NCBI GenBank assembly: GCA_012927585.1
Contig: JABBOY010000036.1
Span: 1-64,000, forward strand
Length of the DNA stretch: 64,000 bases
Reading direction: 5' to 3'
DNA from: Glaciimonas sp.
Lineage (GTDB): Bacteria; Pseudomonadota; Gammaproteobacteria; Burkholderiales; Burkholderiaceae_D
This document shows positions 1-8,671 of this stretch, piece after piece. A model generated the notes under the pieces. It saw nothing but the letters and a program-made list of their open reading frames with translations. It was not told the origin of the DNA and searched no databases. Position 1 is the stretch's first letter; the number at the start of each line of letters is the position of its first letter. The position numbers were made by a program, and so were the translations under genes.

Positions 1-2
1 CA

Positions 3-248
3 TCGGGCGGTGCGCTGCTGTTTCATCTGATGAGCCAAATGTATGAGAAGACTTCTCTGATCATCACCACGAATCTGTCGTTCGGTGAATGGGTGCAAGT
101 ATTTGGGGATGCAAAGATGACGACCGCATTGCTGGACCGGGTTACCCATCATTGCGACATTCTGGAGACTGGCAATGATTCCTACCGCTTCAAGCAGCGC
201 AAAAACCGCCCGCAGCAAACAGAAAAAGTGGAAAGTATTGGACGCTGA
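3..248 (+). CDS. istB: IS21-family helper ATPase IstB, C-terminal part (cut by window edge)
   Basis: The first 246 bases read in one open frame into the C-terminal third of an IstB-type AAA+ helper of IS21-family transposition. The recognisable parts are the [11 protein letters not shown] strand after Walker B and the block WVQVFGD...LLDRVTHHC...YRFKQR that closes nearly all IstB proteins. IstB binds DNA and ATP and assists the IstA integrase-type transposase. The ATP-binding core and istA would lie left of the window, so I cannot say whether the element is intact. The last few codons run into the terminal repeats of the IS, which is normal for this family. Identification is firm; completeness is unknown. 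Confidence 0.9.
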   Translation, partial: SGGALLFHLMSQMYEKTSLIITTNLSFGEWVQVFGDAKMTTALLDRVTHHCDILETGNDSYRFKQRKNRPQQTEKVESIGR

Positions 249-278
249 ATAGTGGAAAGTATTGGACGCTGATTGACA
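228..278. repeat. IS21-type right end with two tandem 21-bp terminal repeats
   Basis: A 21-bp unit beginning GTGGAAAGTATTGGACG occurs twice, at 228-248 and 252-272, separated by three bases. It is followed by TTGACA, so the inverted reading starts TGTCA as expected for an IS21-family tip. Multiple short terminal repeats are typical transposase-binding sites of this family. The IS boundary is therefore near 278. Confidence 0.7.
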
Positions 279-517
279 AAGCAAGCATGGGGTGTGTGCC
301 TTATTCATCTGTCGACGGGCATGTGAGGCACAGCGCGAAGAAAATATATTAAAGAAGTCTTGTATAATTTTTCAATTTTGTATATTATTTCCGCAACGGT
401 GGGCTCCATCCTATTTTTTCTTCCGCCGGCAATTGCAAGCATCTCGGTGGGCAGCGTTACTTCAATTAAGTGATCCTGCGCATCACTATTTACGTTTCAC
501 TCAAGGAGATACTAGCC
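279..517. other. intergenic region between IS21 end and acyl-CoA dehydrogenase
   Basis: No gene is supported here. The stretch 340-400 is AT-rich and contains a TATAAT hexamer at 363-368, but I see no convincing -35 box at the right distance. It probably holds the promoter of the catabolic cluster, or the IS end may supply one. Confidence 0.4.
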
Positions 518-1762
518 ATGATGTCACCCGATCGCGGACTCAACGAAGAACAGCGCATGATGCGGCAGACCTGCCGTAAGTATGTTGATGATCATGTGAT
601 CCCATTCATTCGCGAGAACTGGCAACGCGAATGGCAGATGGATCCGACAGACAGGTTGCCAGCCAAGATTCTCGAAGAAGCTGACAAGTGCGGCATCCGC
701 ACCCTGGGCATTCCGGAGGAGTTCGGCGGCACCGAGACCGATCCCGCGACCGAAGCGCAGACCTTTGCTATTCTTTGCGAAGAAGTGGCGCGTGGCGACT
801 CGGGGCTGGCCGACAAGTTGAGCCAGAACTGGAAAATTACCCGCTTGCTGCGCAACTTTGCGCCGCGCCACATACAGGAAAAATGGTTCCCGCGGATCGT
901 CGCTGATCCGCAATTCTTGCTGGCGACGGCTGCCACTGAGCCGCGTGGCGCCTCCGATCGCTGGTTGCCCTATGAAACGCCGGGAACCGCGCTGCAAACG
1001 CGCGCCGTGCTCGACGGTGATTTTTGGGTCATCAACGGGCGCAAGCAGTTCATTAGCAATGGCTACGATGCGTCGCTGTACGTTGTCGTGGTAAACACCA
1101 AACGCGGTGCCACGATGTCGGAAGGCTCCTCGGCCCTGATCGTGCCGCGCGATACTCCTGGTCTTAATGTCGTGCGCTGCAACGAAACGCTCGGTGGCCG
1201 TTTCATGAACAACGGCGAGATCGAATTTATCGACTGCCGCATTCCCCGAGACCACCTGATGGCCGAACCGGATCAATTCTTTAAGCAATTTCCCATTTAT
1301 CTTCGCCCCGGCAAGATCGTCCAGGCGGCCAAGAACCTTGGCGTCGGCATGGCCGCTTTCGAGCGTACCGTCGAATACTGTGAGACTTATGTCCAGGGCG
1401 GCCAAATTCTGATCAAGCACCAGGCGGTCGCCAGGCGCATCGCGGACATGGCCACCAAGCTGAGCGCCACGCGCGCGCTGTTGCGTGAGGCCGCGATTGC
1501 GGTCGATGAGAATGCGCCCAACCAGGATGCACTTTGCAATATGGCCAAGGTGTTCGCTTCGGAGGAAATTCTCAAGGTGGTCCAGCATGGGATGGAGCTT
1601 CACGGTGGCAACGGCTCCATGCTGGAGTTCGGCTACGAGAAGCTGTTTCGCGACGCTTCGATCTTCCTGCATATGGATTCGACCGTGGACATCACCCACT
1701 TCAAGATCGTCAAGGCGATGTTCCCCCACACCGCCGGCAAGTATGCGGGTCCGGAGGCTTAA
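518..1762 (+). CDS. acyl-CoA dehydrogenase family flavoprotein
   Basis: 414 residues, the usual length of a soluble FAD-dependent acyl-CoA dehydrogenase, which oxidises an acyl-CoA at C2-C3 and passes electrons to ETF. Helical N-terminal domain to about residue 130, the middle beta-domain (ATAATEPRGASD; GRKQFISNG) and the C-terminal four-helix domain (HQAVARRIADMA; MELHGGNGSM) are all present. ATG at 518 is preferred because AAGGAG lies 8 bases upstream; an in-frame ATG at 470 has no ribosome site. At the place where the family carries the catalytic Glu (YEGT) this protein reads MDST, so the base would be Asp387. That may mark an unusual substrate, for example an alicyclic acyl-CoA. EtfBA lie 3 kb downstream and are the likely electron acceptor. 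Confidence 0.88.
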   Translation: MMSPDRGLNEEQRMMRQTCRKYVDDHVIPFIRENWQREWQMDPTDRLPAKILEEADKCGIRTLGIPEEFGGTETDPATEAQTFAILCEEVARGDSGLADKLSQNWKITRLLRNFAPRHIQEKWFPRIVADPQFLLATAATEPRGASDRWLPYETPGTALQTRAVLDGDFWVINGRKQFISNGYDASLYVVVVNTKRGATMSEGSSALIVPRDTPGLNVVRCNETLGGRFMNNGEIEFIDCRIPRDHLMAEPDQFFKQFPIYLRPGKIVQAAKNLGVGMAAFERTVEYCETYVQGGQILIKHQAVARRIADMATKLSATRALLREAAIAVDENAPNQDALCNMAKVFASEEILKVVQHGMELHGGNGSMLEFGYEKLFRDASIFLHMDSTVDITHFKIVKAMFPHTAGKYAGPEA

Positions 1763-1764
1763 TC

Positions 1765-2664
1765 GTGACGACTGCGGCAATGGACTTGCGCTTGGCGGTC
1801 ATTTCGGATGGTTTTCCGCTATGGCCGCTGCACATCGCCAAGTCGAGCGGTCTGTTTGCCGCCGAAGGAGTTAATGTGGCCATCACGGTCACCGGCTCCT
1901 CGGCCAAACAGATGGAGCTGCTCGATCAAGGCGAGTTCGACATCGGCATACAGCTGCCCGACCACGTTGTCCGAGCGGTAAGCCATGGCTCGGATATCTT
2001 CGCTTTCATGGCTCCGGTGCATGCCGCCGATATCAGTCTGATCGCCAAGCCGGGCATGCACTCGCTAGCCGATCTGAGCGGCCGCACCATCGCGGTGGAC
2101 GGCGCGAAGAGCGGTTACGCGCTACTCCTGCGGCGGATGTTGCGCGCCCAGGGGATTAGCGATGCTGACTGCCCGCTGACCGAGTTTGGCGGCACCAAGG
2201 AGCGTCTTGACGCGCTGACAGATGGCCGTGCGGACGCGGCCTTCATCAACCCACCATTTGACAAGAAACTGCTGGCCAAGGGATTTGTGCGGCTTACCTC
2301 GACGCTTGAGGCGTTTCCCGACTACCCCGGCCCGGTCGCTGCCGCCCGCCGCGACTGGGCTGCCTCCCACGAGGAGCCGCTACTTCGCTTCGTGCGTGCT
2401 TATCGCAAGGCCTTCGCCTGGATTGCCGATCAGGGAAATCGGGATGCGGCGATCAAAATTGCCTGCGATCGGCTGCCTGTCGATCAGGAGATGGCCGCTG
2501 CCGCCTGGCTGGATCTGTCTTCGCGCCCGGCTCCGGTGCTTTGCGCGGCGGGTCTGCAACAGGTTGTCGATGTGGTCTGGGATAGCGATGGTTTGCCGCT
2601 GCCAAAGCCAAATGCAGACAAGTTCATTGATCTGCGCTATTTAGAAAATGCGCCTCTGCGTTGA
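1765..2664 (+). CDS. NMT1/THI5- or SsuA-like substrate-binding-fold protein without signal peptide
   Basis: 299 residues. GTG at 1765 is chosen because GGAGG sits 7 bases upstream and the preceding stop is only 3 bases away, so the gene is coupled to the acyl-CoA dehydrogenase. The opening (LAVISDGFPLWPLHIAKSSGLFAAEGVNV), the D-I-G-I-Q-L strand near residue 60 and the second-lobe block (DLSGRTIAVDGAKSG) match type II periplasmic binding proteins of the nitrate/sulfonate/taurine/THI5 kind. No signal peptide or lipobox can be seen, and no ABC permease or ATPase gene is nearby. It may be a cytoplasmic ligand-binding protein or an enzyme built on this fold. The ligand is unknown. Confidence 0.7.
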   Translation: MTTAAMDLRLAVISDGFPLWPLHIAKSSGLFAAEGVNVAITVTGSSAKQMELLDQGEFDIGIQLPDHVVRAVSHGSDIFAFMAPVHAADISLIAKPGMHSLADLSGRTIAVDGAKSGYALLLRRMLRAQGISDADCPLTEFGGTKERLDALTDGRADAAFINPPFDKKLLAKGFVRLTSTLEAFPDYPGPVAAARRDWAASHEEPLLRFVRAYRKAFAWIADQGNRDAAIKIACDRLPVDQEMAAAAWLDLSSRPAPVLCAAGLQQVVDVVWDSDGLPLPKPNADKFIDLRYLENAPLR

Positions 2665-2789
2665 TGTTCAGCACACGAGGATTTTTTGGGATCAATTTTT
2701 TGCTTGCAATCCAACGATGACAAGTCTGCTGGCTGATTCCAAGCTGGTAAACTTTTTCGAGTAACGTTAGGACATTACTGATAGAAGAT

Positions 2790-4307
2790 ATGAAAATGAA
2801 TGCAGATGCGAAGAACAGCACCGGCCAGAAAGGCGTGCAAAAACTCTGGGGTGCCACCATTGGCGGCAAGGCCATCGACATCCCCGGCAGCGAGACCTTC
2901 GGCGTGCAGGAACCAACGACCGGACTGGAGATTGCACGGGTGCAGTCTTGCACGGTCGAGCTTGTAGACCAGGCTGTCGTAGATTCCCGCCGCGCCTACG
3001 ACGAGGACTGGCGGCACCGCTCGCCAAAGGAGCGCGCCGATCTGTTGCGCAAGGTCGCTGCGCACATCCGCAATCATGTTGACGAACTGGCCGAACTAGA
3101 GGCGCGCGAGGTTGGCAAGCCCAAGCGCGATGCGCTTCGCCTCGATGTCGCGTTCAGCCACGCTTGCTTCGACTATTTCGCCGGACTGTGCGATACGCTG
3201 CATGGCGAGATTCTGCATCAGGGAGTGATCGAGGCCCGAGTCGTCTACGAGCCTTACGGCGTGGTTGCGGCCATTCTTCCCTTCAACTGGCCGCCTATGC
3301 ATTTCGCCAAGAAATGCGCGCCGGCCTTGGCAGCCGGTAATACGGTGGTGATCAAGCCGGGCGAGCAGGCGCCGCTGACGGTTCTGCGCATGGTTGAAAT
3401 CGTCAATGAAGTCCTGCCCCCCGGGGTTCTCAACTGCGTCACTGGACTGGAGGCGGGCGCGGCACTGACCGGCCACCCGCTGGTGGAGCGCATTACCTTC
3501 ACCGGGGCAACCAGCACCGGACGCCGCGTTCTGGAGAGCGCCGCCAAAAACGTAACCTATGCGACGGTGGAGCTGGGCGGCAAGAATTGCTTGTTGGTTT
3601 TGCACGATGCAGACCTCCAAGTGGCCATCGATGTCGCCCTAGAAGGCATGTTCTACAACAATGGCGAAGCCTGCACCTCGACCTCCCGTATCCTGGTTCA
3701 CGATTCGTTGTACGACGAATTCAAACAGCGTTTCGTTGCGGCGACGGAGAAGCTGGTGGTTGGCGATGGCCTGGATCCTAATACCGACATCGGGCCGATG
3801 GTCGATGCCCGCCAGCGCGACCGCGTCCTCCAATACCTGGACATCGCCCTCAAGGAGGGTGCGCGCATCGTCATGCAGGGCAAGCTCCCCACCGATCCCC
3901 ATTTCAAGAACGGCTATTGGGTGGCGCCGACCATTCTGGAGGGCGTGACCGCCGACATGACGGTGGCGCAGGAAGAAATCTTCGGACCGATCGCCTGTCT
4001 GATGCGCTTTTCCGACGAGGCCGAAGCCATCAAAATTGCCAATGGCACGCAATATGGCCTAACGGCGGTGATGGTCACGAAGGACGAGGCCCGAGCCTGG
4101 AAGATCGCCCAGCAATTGGACGTCGGCATGATCTTCGTGAATAACTATATGCGCCGCACGATGCTGGGCTCGCCCTTTGGCGGCGTGAAGGGCAGCGGCT
4201 TCGGGCGCGAGAATTCGCCTGAGACCTTGAAAGAATTCGTGCGCGCCAAGAATATCCGTTTCCCTTCTGGGCACGGCAAGATCCCTACTTGGCCACCGGT
4301 AGATTGA
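2790..4307 (+). CDS. NAD(P)-dependent aldehyde dehydrogenase
   Basis: 505 residues, full length for the ALDH superfamily, which oxidises aldehydes to acids with NAD(P)+. The Rossmann part contains PFNWPPMHFAKK, KPGEQAPLT and FTGATSTGRRV. The general-base Glu is in VELGGKN, and the nucleophile is Cys295 in NNGEACTS. The C-terminal EEIFGPI and the PFGGVKGSGFGRE tail are present. It follows the binding-protein-like gene after 125 bases and is followed by a strong hairpin. The substrate is not predictable from sequence. Context suggests an aldehyde formed in the surrounding catabolic pathway. An in-frame ATG six bases downstream is an alternative start. Confidence 0.92.
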   Translation: MKMNADAKNSTGQKGVQKLWGATIGGKAIDIPGSETFGVQEPTTGLEIARVQSCTVELVDQAVVDSRRAYDEDWRHRSPKERADLLRKVAAHIRNHVDELAELEAREVGKPKRDALRLDVAFSHACFDYFAGLCDTLHGEILHQGVIEARVVYEPYGVVAAILPFNWPPMHFAKKCAPALAAGNTVVIKPGEQAPLTVLRMVEIVNEVLPPGVLNCVTGLEAGAALTGHPLVERITFTGATSTGRRVLESAAKNVTYATVELGGKNCLLVLHDADLQVAIDVALEGMFYNNGEACTSTSRILVHDSLYDEFKQRFVAATEKLVVGDGLDPNTDIGPMVDARQRDRVLQYLDIALKEGARIVMQGKLPTDPHFKNGYWVAPTILEGVTADMTVAQEEIFGPIACLMRFSDEAEAIKIANGTQYGLTAVMVTKDEARAWKIAQQLDVGMIFVNNYMRRTMLGSPFGGVKGSGFGRENSPETLKEFVRAKNIRFPSGHGKIPTWPPVD

Positions 4308-4317
4308 GTCGCAAGAG

Positions 4318-4347
4318 CCCTTTGGCGGCTGGTCGGCCGCCAAAGGG
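4318..4347 (+). terminator. 12-bp perfect stem after the aldehyde dehydrogenase gene
   Basis: CCCTTTGGCGGC (4318-4329) pairs perfectly with 4336-4347 around a 6-base loop, starting 11 bases after the stop codon. No T-run follows, so it may be a processing or attenuating hairpin rather than a classical Rho-independent terminator. Confidence 0.45.
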
Positions 4348-4640
4348 CGGTCCACTTAACAATCGGGAAGACTCGCTGGTGTTCCAACGTTAGGTCGATG
4401 AGGTGGCAAACGGTATGAACGATAGAAGTATTCCTAGAGTTGGCGCGAGCTAAGCATGGCGATGGCCGCTGACCAAGATAGGTGTCCTAAGCGAAGCCTG
4501 GGCGAGTCACAGCCTTTGGTCGCAGCCAAGTTGATTAAAGAGGTAATTCATTATGCACAGCATGCTTATAATTTTATTCAAACGCCGCAATAATTTTTTG
4601 CTCGCTTGATATTCAACTGTCATTGAAAGAGGTAGGTAAA
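4348..4640. other. intergenic region before etfB
   Basis: About 290 bases without a supported gene. Nothing recognisable apart from AT-rich sequence at 4535-4620 that could carry the etfBA promoter. The ribosome-binding GAGGT of etfB is at 4629-4633. Confidence 0.4.
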
Positions 4641-5390
4641 TTGAAAGTCATAGTTGCAATAAAGAGGGTGGTTGACTTCAACGTCAAGGTGCGCGTCAAT
4701 CCGAACGGCTCGGGCGTCAATTTGGCCAATGTCAAGATGTCGATGAACCCCTTCGACGAAATCGCTGTCGAGGAAGCGTTGCGGTTCAAGGAAGCCGGGA
4801 TTGCCACAGAAGTGATCGCTGTTACCTGCGGTCTGGCTGTCTGCCAGGAAACCCTGCGCACGGCCATGGCACTGGGTGCCGACCGCGCCATCCTGGTGGA
4901 AACTGCGGTTGAGTTGCAGCCACTGGCAGTGGCCAAGTTAATTAAGGCGGTGGCCGACAAGGAACAGCCTCAATTGGTATTTTTCGGCAAGCAGGCCATC
5001 GATGATGACGCCAACCAGACCGGCCAAATGTTCGCCGCGCTAATGGGCTGGCCACAGGCCACCTTTGCCTCGAAAGTGGTGAAAGTCGGAGAAAAACTGC
5101 AAGTCATGAGGGAAATAGACGGCGGCCTAGAGATGTTGGAAATGAAACTGCCCGCAGTGGTGACCGCCGATTTGCGCTTGAACGAGCCGCGCTACGTGAC
5201 CCTGCCCAACATTATGAAGGCGAAGAAGAAGCCTCTAGAGATGATGACTCCGGCTGTTTTGGGCGTCGATGTGGCGCCGCGGTTGGCAACGTTGAATGTG
5301 ATCGAACCGCCCACCCGTAGTGCTGGTGTCATGGTTGCCAACGTCAAGGCGCTGATCGAAAAACTCAAGAATGAAGCGAAGGTAATCTGA
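4641..5390 (+). CDS. etfB: electron transfer flavoprotein beta subunit
   Basis: 249 residues, exactly the normal EtfB length when translation starts at TTG 4641, which follows GAGGTAG by 7 bases. The N-terminus [18 protein letters not shown], the [13 protein letters not shown] block and the nucleotide-binding region with [15 protein letters not shown] are family signatures; the signature at [16 protein letters not shown] is also present. The alpha-beta dimer carries electrons from acyl-CoA dehydrogenases to the respiratory chain. It overlaps etfA by one base (TGATG), so the two are translationally coupled. It lies inside the catabolic cluster and is probably dedicated to the acyl-CoA dehydrogenase at 518-1762. 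Confidence 0.95.
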   Translation: MKVIVAIKRVVDFNVKVRVNPNGSGVNLANVKMSMNPFDEIAVEEALRFKEAGIATEVIAVTCGLAVCQETLRTAMALGADRAILVETAVELQPLAVAKLIKAVADKEQPQLVFFGKQAIDDDANQTGQMFAALMGWPQATFASKVVKVGEKLQVMREIDGGLEMLEMKLPAVVTADLRLNEPRYVTLPNIMKAKKKPLEMMTPAVLGVDVAPRLATLNVIEPPTRSAGVMVANVKALIEKLKNEAKVI

Positions 5391-6325
5391 TGTCCATACT
5401 CGTAATCGCCGAACATGACAATGACAAGCTAAAGGGGGCGACACTTAACACCGTGACCGCGGCGGCCGAGATTGGTGAAGAAATTCATATTCTGGTCGCT
5501 GGTCTGAATTGTTCTTTTGTTGCCGCCGCCTCCGCGCAGATAGCCGGTGTGGCGAAGGTGTGTGTTGCCGATGCTGCGCACTATGCAAACCAGACCGCCG
5601 AGAATATGGCTTCCCTGATTGTCTCTATTACCAAGACCGGCGGCTATAGCCATATCTTGGCGCCCGCCACATCCAATGGCAAAAATGTCATGCCGCGCGT
5701 CGCGGCGCTGCTTGATGTAGCGCAGATATCCGAGATTATCGCGGTGGAATCGTCCGATACCTTTGTGCGACCGATCTATGCCGGAAACGTCCTGGCAACG
5801 GTGCGAAGCGCTGACCCGGTGAAGGTGATTACTGTGCGCACCATCGGCTTTGAAGCCGCAGGGTTGGGCGGATGTGCATTGATCGAGGAGGTCGCTCATG
5901 GAGCAGACCTCGGCATCTCCAAGTTCATCCATCGCGAGCTTTCCAAGTCCGAGCGTCCTGAACTGTCCAACGCCAAGGTGATCGTCTCGGGTGGCCGCGG
6001 CATGGGCAGCGGCGAGAACTACGAAAGGCTGCTCGAACCGTTGGCAGACAAACTCGGCGCAGCACTGGGCGCCTCCCGGGCGGCAGTTGATGCCGGCTTC
6101 GTGCCCAACGAGTACCAAGTCGGGCAGACCGGCAAGATCGTCGCGCCGCAGTTGTACTTCGCCGTCGGCATTTCCGGCGCAATCCAGCACATTGCCGGCA
6201 TGAAGGACAGTAGAGTGATCGTCGCCATCAATAAGGACCCGGATGCACCTATTTTTCAGATCGCTGACTATGGACTGGTTGCCGATTTGTTTGTCGCCAT
6301 TCCGGAACTCACGGCTGCGTTTTGA
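5390..6325 (+). CDS. etfA: electron transfer flavoprotein alpha subunit
   Basis: 311 residues, full length. The C-terminal FAD-binding domain is clear: SGGRGMGS near residue 203, then [24 protein letters not shown] and a tail with [16 protein letters not shown]. Starts at ATG 5390 overlapping the etfB stop. It forms the FAD-carrying heterodimer with EtfB. A decayed piece of a second etfA 3' end lies at 23401-23511, so the strain has carried at least two copies. No start ambiguity. Confidence 0.95.
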   Translation: MSILVIAEHDNDKLKGATLNTVTAAAEIGEEIHILVAGLNCSFVAAASAQIAGVAKVCVADAAHYANQTAENMASLIVSITKTGGYSHILAPATSNGKNVMPRVAALLDVAQISEIIAVESSDTFVRPIYAGNVLATVRSADPVKVITVRTIGFEAAGLGGCALIEEVAHGADLGISKFIHRELSKSERPELSNAKVIVSGGRGMGSGENYERLLEPLADKLGAALGASRAAVDAGFVPNEYQVGQTGKIVAPQLYFAVGISGAIQHIAGMKDSRVIVAINKDPDAPIFQIADYGLVADLFVAIPELTAAF

Positions 6326-6956
6326 GGAAAGTACCGCGCCACAGAAACTTCGAAACAATCTAGCCAACGCGCGTCACTGCAAAAGCATTCGCTTCAATAC
6401 GGGCATAAGAGACAGGTGCGAGTCAAGTGCAAAGATAAAACCATAACCGATTGGTTCCTTATCCAGAGCGGCAGGATTCTTTGTAATTAGTTGTCATTCA
6501 ACGGAAGAGAAAAGAATGGAATCTAGGAAAATGATTGGCGCAACAGTTTTATGCGTTGGCAGGGCAGTCTGTCCAGTTTGAGGGACGGGTGAAAGAGTCT
6601 GCCAAAAATCCGCTTTGCCCGCGTTAATGCGACAGAACCGTTTTGAGCGGGGTCAATTGCGGCAGCCTGGTTCAATTCGGAATCGGCGCCAACAGCGTGG
6701 CCTATCCACCAGAAACTGGTGCAATCCACTAACAATATTTTTTGCGGCAATATTATTTCGTAATGTCTGATATGTCATATTGACATATCATGTCAAATTG
6801 AATAATATTGTCAAATGGTCTGACCCCTTAACACGGGACAGGCCCAGTTGGGCGCGAATACAAAATACCAAAATATCAAAGCGCCGCAATGGGTCTCGGG
6901 TTGTAGCTTTTACCGAAATCTTCGTATGTAAACAATATCCTCTAGAGGAGACAAAG
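6326..6956. other. long intergenic region carrying an operator-like palindrome
   Basis: About 630 bases between etfA and the DUF1302 gene with no supported coding sequence. The part 6730-6820 is AT-rich and contains the palindrome at 6768-6790. This is the likely promoter region of the envelope/molybdoenzyme part of the cluster. The end (6945-6951) supplies the AGAGGAG ribosome site of the next gene. Confidence 0.5.
6768..6790. promoter_or_regulatory. perfect 10-bp inverted repeat, candidate operator
   Basis: TGATATGTCA at 6768-6777, three bases, then its exact reverse complement at 6781-6790. It lies 167 bases upstream of the DUF1302 start in an AT-rich stretch. The size and symmetry suit a dimeric repressor such as a TetR- or MarR-type protein. 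Which regulator binds is unknown. Confidence 0.5.
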
Positions 6957-8648
6957 ATGGAAATATTTGCTGTTGAAAAAGCGGGTGGCATCACGCCATC
7001 CATGCGAATGAAATACGTTACACAGGCCGTTTTAGGGGCAGCCGTCTGTATGGGTCTGGTTGGCTCCGCTCAAGCATTCGAAATCGATACTGGCTCCGAT
7101 GCGAAGCTGCGTTGGGACAATACCCTGAAATACAGCGTCGGCGTGCGCCTGATGGATCCGAGTGCAAAAGTTACTAACGGAGACCCTGGTGGTCCGCCCC
7201 CTGGACCGCAACTCGACGATGGCGACCGCAACTTCAAAAAAGGCGGGCTGATGACCAATCGCGTCGATTGGTTTACAGAGCTTGACGGCAGCTACAAAAA
7301 CTTTGGCTTTCGCGTTAGTGGCGCCGCGTGGTTTGATGAGGTATACAGGAAATCCAATGCGAACACTTCGCAGTCTACGATCAACTCCCTAAGCGTTCCG
7401 GCCGGCCAGTTTCCAGCGGCTACCGCCGACCTGATGGGGCGCAAGGCCGAACTGCTTGACGCTTTCGTTGCTTACAAAAATGATCCCGATTCCAATACGC
7501 CATTCAACGTACGCCTCGGCAAGCACACTGTCCTTTATGGCGAAAGCCTTTTCTTCGGTGCTAATGGCATCGCCAATGCGCAGGCCCCAGTGGACCTGAT
7601 CAAGCTGCTGCAAGTGCCCGGTTCGCAGTTCAAGGAAATCATTCGTCCCGTCAACCAGATTTCCACTCAGGTGCAACTGTCTCCCAATGTCTCGATGGGT
7701 GCCTATTACCAGCTCAAATGGGAACAAAACCGCATACCGCCTTCAGGCTCCTACTTGAGTGACGTTGACTTCGTTGGCGTTGGATCTGAGTCAGTGCTGG
7801 GCATGCAGCACGTTGGCGATCTCAACGCCAAGAACTCTGGTCAAGGCGGTGTACAACTGCGCTTCAAACCAGAAGGTGGGACAGTGGAGTATGGCCTATA
7901 CGCGGCGCAGTACAACGACAAGGGACCGCAGATTATGCTCTCTCCGGGTTTCATTCCCGGAGGCAGCAACACCTATCGCGTGGTCTACCCGGAAGGCGTA
8001 AAAACTTTCGGCGCCAGCTTTAGCACGGTGTTCGGACCGTCCAACGTATCCGGCGAAGTATCCCTGCGCACCAACGCCCCCATCGTTTCGGCACCGCAGA
8101 CTGATATTCCGCTCGCCGGTAACGGCAGCGACAATCCACTCTATGCAGTCGGTCGCACAGCGCATGCGCAGATTTCCAGCGTTACCCTTTTCGGCCGTAG
8201 TCCGATCTGGGACGGCGCTGTCTTCCTGAACGAGCTGGCTTGGAACCGTCGCCTGAGCATACAACAGAACCCGCTGGCCATCGACCCCAACGTGACACGC
8301 GATGCCTGGGCCTTCCGCATGATCCTGGAGCCACAATATTTCCAAGTCGTCTCCGGCGTAGATTTGTCCGTACCCATCGGCCTAGGCTACAACCCGTCTG
8401 GACGTTCGTCTTCGGTGTTCAAGTTCAACGGTGGCGCGGAGAAGGGTGGCGATTTCAGCATAGGCCTGAATGCCAATATTCAGAATCAATACAAGGTAGG
8501 AGTCAACTGGGTGCATTTTTTTGGTCCGGAAAACGCTTTCCTGACGCCGAACACCAATACTGCGATCCCCGGACCGTTCATGTCATCCGGTGCGCAATCG
8601 TTGCATGACCGGGACTTCCTCACAGTATCGTTACAGTCCACGTTTTAA
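6957..8648 (+). CDS. DUF1302 family outer-membrane protein
   Basis: 563 residues from ATG 6957, which has AGAGGAG 6 bases upstream; an in-frame ATG at 6780 lies before the ribosome site and is rejected. A signal sequence follows a short hydrophilic lead (MRMKYVTQAVLGAAVCMG...AQA/FEIDTG), with cleavage expected after AQA. The mature part is rich in alternating aromatic/polar strands and ends in a beta-strand with terminal Phe (LTVSLQSTF), as in outer-membrane barrels. DUF1302 genes usually sit beside DUF1329 genes, as here. The exact role is not established; uptake of a poorly soluble substrate is an inference. Confidence 0.85.
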   Translation: MEIFAVEKAGGITPSMRMKYVTQAVLGAAVCMGLVGSAQAFEIDTGSDAKLRWDNTLKYSVGVRLMDPSAKVTNGDPGGPPPGPQLDDGDRNFKKGGLMTNRVDWFTELDGSYKNFGFRVSGAAWFDEVYRKSNANTSQSTINSLSVPAGQFPAATADLMGRKAELLDAFVAYKNDPDSNTPFNVRLGKHTVLYGESLFFGANGIANAQAPVDLIKLLQVPGSQFKEIIRPVNQISTQVQLSPNVSMGAYYQLKWEQNRIPPSGSYLSDVDFVGVGSESVLGMQHVGDLNAKNSGQGGVQLRFKPEGGTVEYGLYAAQYNDKGPQIMLSPGFIPGGSNTYRVVYPEGVKTFGASFSTVFGPSNVSGEVSLRTNAPIVSAPQTDIPLAGNGSDNPLYAVGRTAHAQISSVTLFGRSPIWDGAVFLNELAWNRRLSIQQNPLAIDPNVTRDAWAFRMILEPQYFQVVSGVDLSVPIGLGYNPSGRSSSVFKFNGGAEKGGDFSIGLNANIQNQYKVGVNWVHFFGPENAFLTPNTNTAIPGPFMSSGAQSLHDRDFLTVSLQSTF

Positions 8649-8671
8649 AAAAAGATAAAGGAGACATTCAC

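Noticed and set aside
524-1780. 418-codon open frame antisense to the acyl-CoA dehydrogenase
   Set aside because: It mirrors a GC-rich gene in the complementary phase, has no family resemblance and no ribosome site; the plus-strand gene has complete motifs.
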